Positions 5,964-6,602 of a stretch of DNA of 6,602 nt are shown here, piece after piece. The position numbers and the translations under genes are program-made. Position 1 is the first letter of the stretch, and each line of letters begins with the position of its first letter. This stretch comes from Opitutia bacterium (GTDB taxonomy: Bacteria; Verrucomicrobiota; Verrucomicrobiia; Opitutales; UBA953): NCBI GenBank assembly GCA_003485955.1, contig DNHH01000049.1, positions 1,495 to 8,096 of the forward strand, in the 5' to 3' direction. A model generated the notes under the pieces. It was given only the letters and a program-made list of their open reading frames with translations, had not been told where the DNA came from and did not search any database.

Positions 5964-6602
5964 TTACGTTCGATCGACAATGGCAAAGGTATCCGAGCGA
6001 CTCCTTGCTTGGCTCCACCGTGTCAGCACGAAAGTCAGGGGTACAGGACGGACACCGAGTCGCAAATTATCGGCCCCTGCTTGTAAGCAGAGTCTAACTT
6101 GGCGCCACACAATCGGGTAGGCATTCCATACACCCAGCGAAGTATCGCGCACCACGGACGATACATGGCAACATCCGCCAATCTCGGTTACCCTAAACTT
6201 GCCTGCAGAAAGTTCGTCTTCATCCACGGCACGTAAATCTAAACGTGCGTAATGTAGACCTGGGAATTGTCGGCAATAAGCTGTAACTGAATCACGCAAA
6301 GCATCTGTAACTAGTTCGGGCCGGTAAACGCAGTCCGCGCCATGAGCATAAGAACCGGTAGGATTTAAAATTACAGACTCACCCGCGGCGGGAATTTCTG
6401 TAAGATGGCGACTATGAAGGTGAAGGTAGAGCTCGGCACGATTGATGGCAATGTCGTCGGCATGAATCAATTCCTCAAGCGCGCGAGTTCCATTGCCCAC
6501 CACCGTTACATTACGCTTTTCAACCACGGCCATTAATAGGCCGTTGGCAGAACCAGGCGCTCGTCTCCAAACAACTTCAAACTCTCGACCCGGCAGACGC
6601 GG
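5964..6602 (-). CDS. ATP-grasp ligase-like protein, C-terminal part
   Basis: The reading frame stays open to the right edge, so the ATG at 6531-6533 is internal and the gene is cut off at its 5' end. The visible 212 residues look like the C-terminal half of an ATP-grasp enzyme of the D-Ala-D-Ala-ligase/cyanophycin-synthetase-like kind, which join a carboxylate to an amine using ATP. Evidence: LPGREFEVVW (3-12), then VVGNGTRALEELI (34-46), which matches the usual GDGxxTLEELI; LNPTGSYAHGAD (80-91); HYARLDLR (117-124) with Asp122 as a probable metal ligand; and VTEIGG (138-143), where the family normally has E-x-N. The tail (WNAYPIVWRQVRLCLQAGAD, 159-178, then NLRLG) resembles a helix found at the end of uncharacterised bacterial ATP-grasp proteins. 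The substrate cannot be told from this part. It is convergent with ruvC. Confidence 0.72.
   Translation of the reverse strand, partial: PRLPGREFEVVWRRAPGSANGLLMAVVEKRNVTVVGNGTRALEELIHADDIAINRAELYLHLHSRHLTEIPAAGESVILNPTGSYAHGADCVYRPELVTDALRDSVTAYCRQFPGLHYARLDLRAVDEDELSAGKFRVTEIGGCCHVSSVVRDTSLGVWNAYPIVWRQVRLCLQAGADNLRLGVRPVPLTFVLTRWSQARSRSDTFAIVDRT

Noticed and set aside
6077..6090. CTGCT/AGCAG hairpin as the 3' end signal of ruvC
   Set aside because: It is 116 bases past the ruvC stop with a stem of only 5 bp and no U-run, too weak and too far to call.
6531..6533. ATG as the start of the ATP-grasp gene
   Set aside because: The frame is open for all 24 upstream codons to the edge, and these encode LPGREFEVVW, which looks like genuine ATP-grasp sequence.

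Overview
The window looks like chromosomal housekeeping DNA of moderate G+C from a Verrucomicrobiota-type bacterium, most like the class Opitutia. That placement is by eye: the transketolase and RuvC wording, a HisI with an NCEQN segment, and two unrecognised secreted or anchored alpha/beta proteins all fit that group as I remember it. No mobile element, CRISPR array, tRNA or rRNA is visible.

Layout. Two plus-strand genes open the window: a secreted protein of unknown function (16-1062), closed by a clear intrinsic terminator, and a membrane-anchored protein of unknown function (1147-1872). Then the strands alternate: hisI on minus (1874-2287), tkt on plus (2367-4358), a secreted beta-propeller-like protein on minus (4362-5294), ruvC on plus (5389-5961), and the C-terminal part of an ATP-grasp protein on minus (5964-6602), which runs off the right edge. 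Coding is very dense and no gene-free stretch exceeds 100 bases. Three convergent pairs have 1, 3 and 2 bases between stop codons. The two divergent gaps (2288-2366 and 5295-5388) are short, and each carries dyad symmetry.

Function. hisI (histidine biosynthesis), tkt (pentose phosphate pathway) and ruvC (Holliday junction resolution) are unrelated core functions on separate transcripts, so this is not one operon or a dedicated system. I found no convincing new multi-gene system. The best leads are local: replaced metal-ligand residues in HisI, an E-x-G in place of E-x-N in the ATP-grasp protein, a five-fold acidic motif in the propeller protein, several perfect palindromes or hairpins (an 18-bp one in ruvC, an 11-bp stem at the tkt 3' junction, paired palindromes upstream of ruvC), and the lack of Shine-Dalgarno sequences at all six visible starts.
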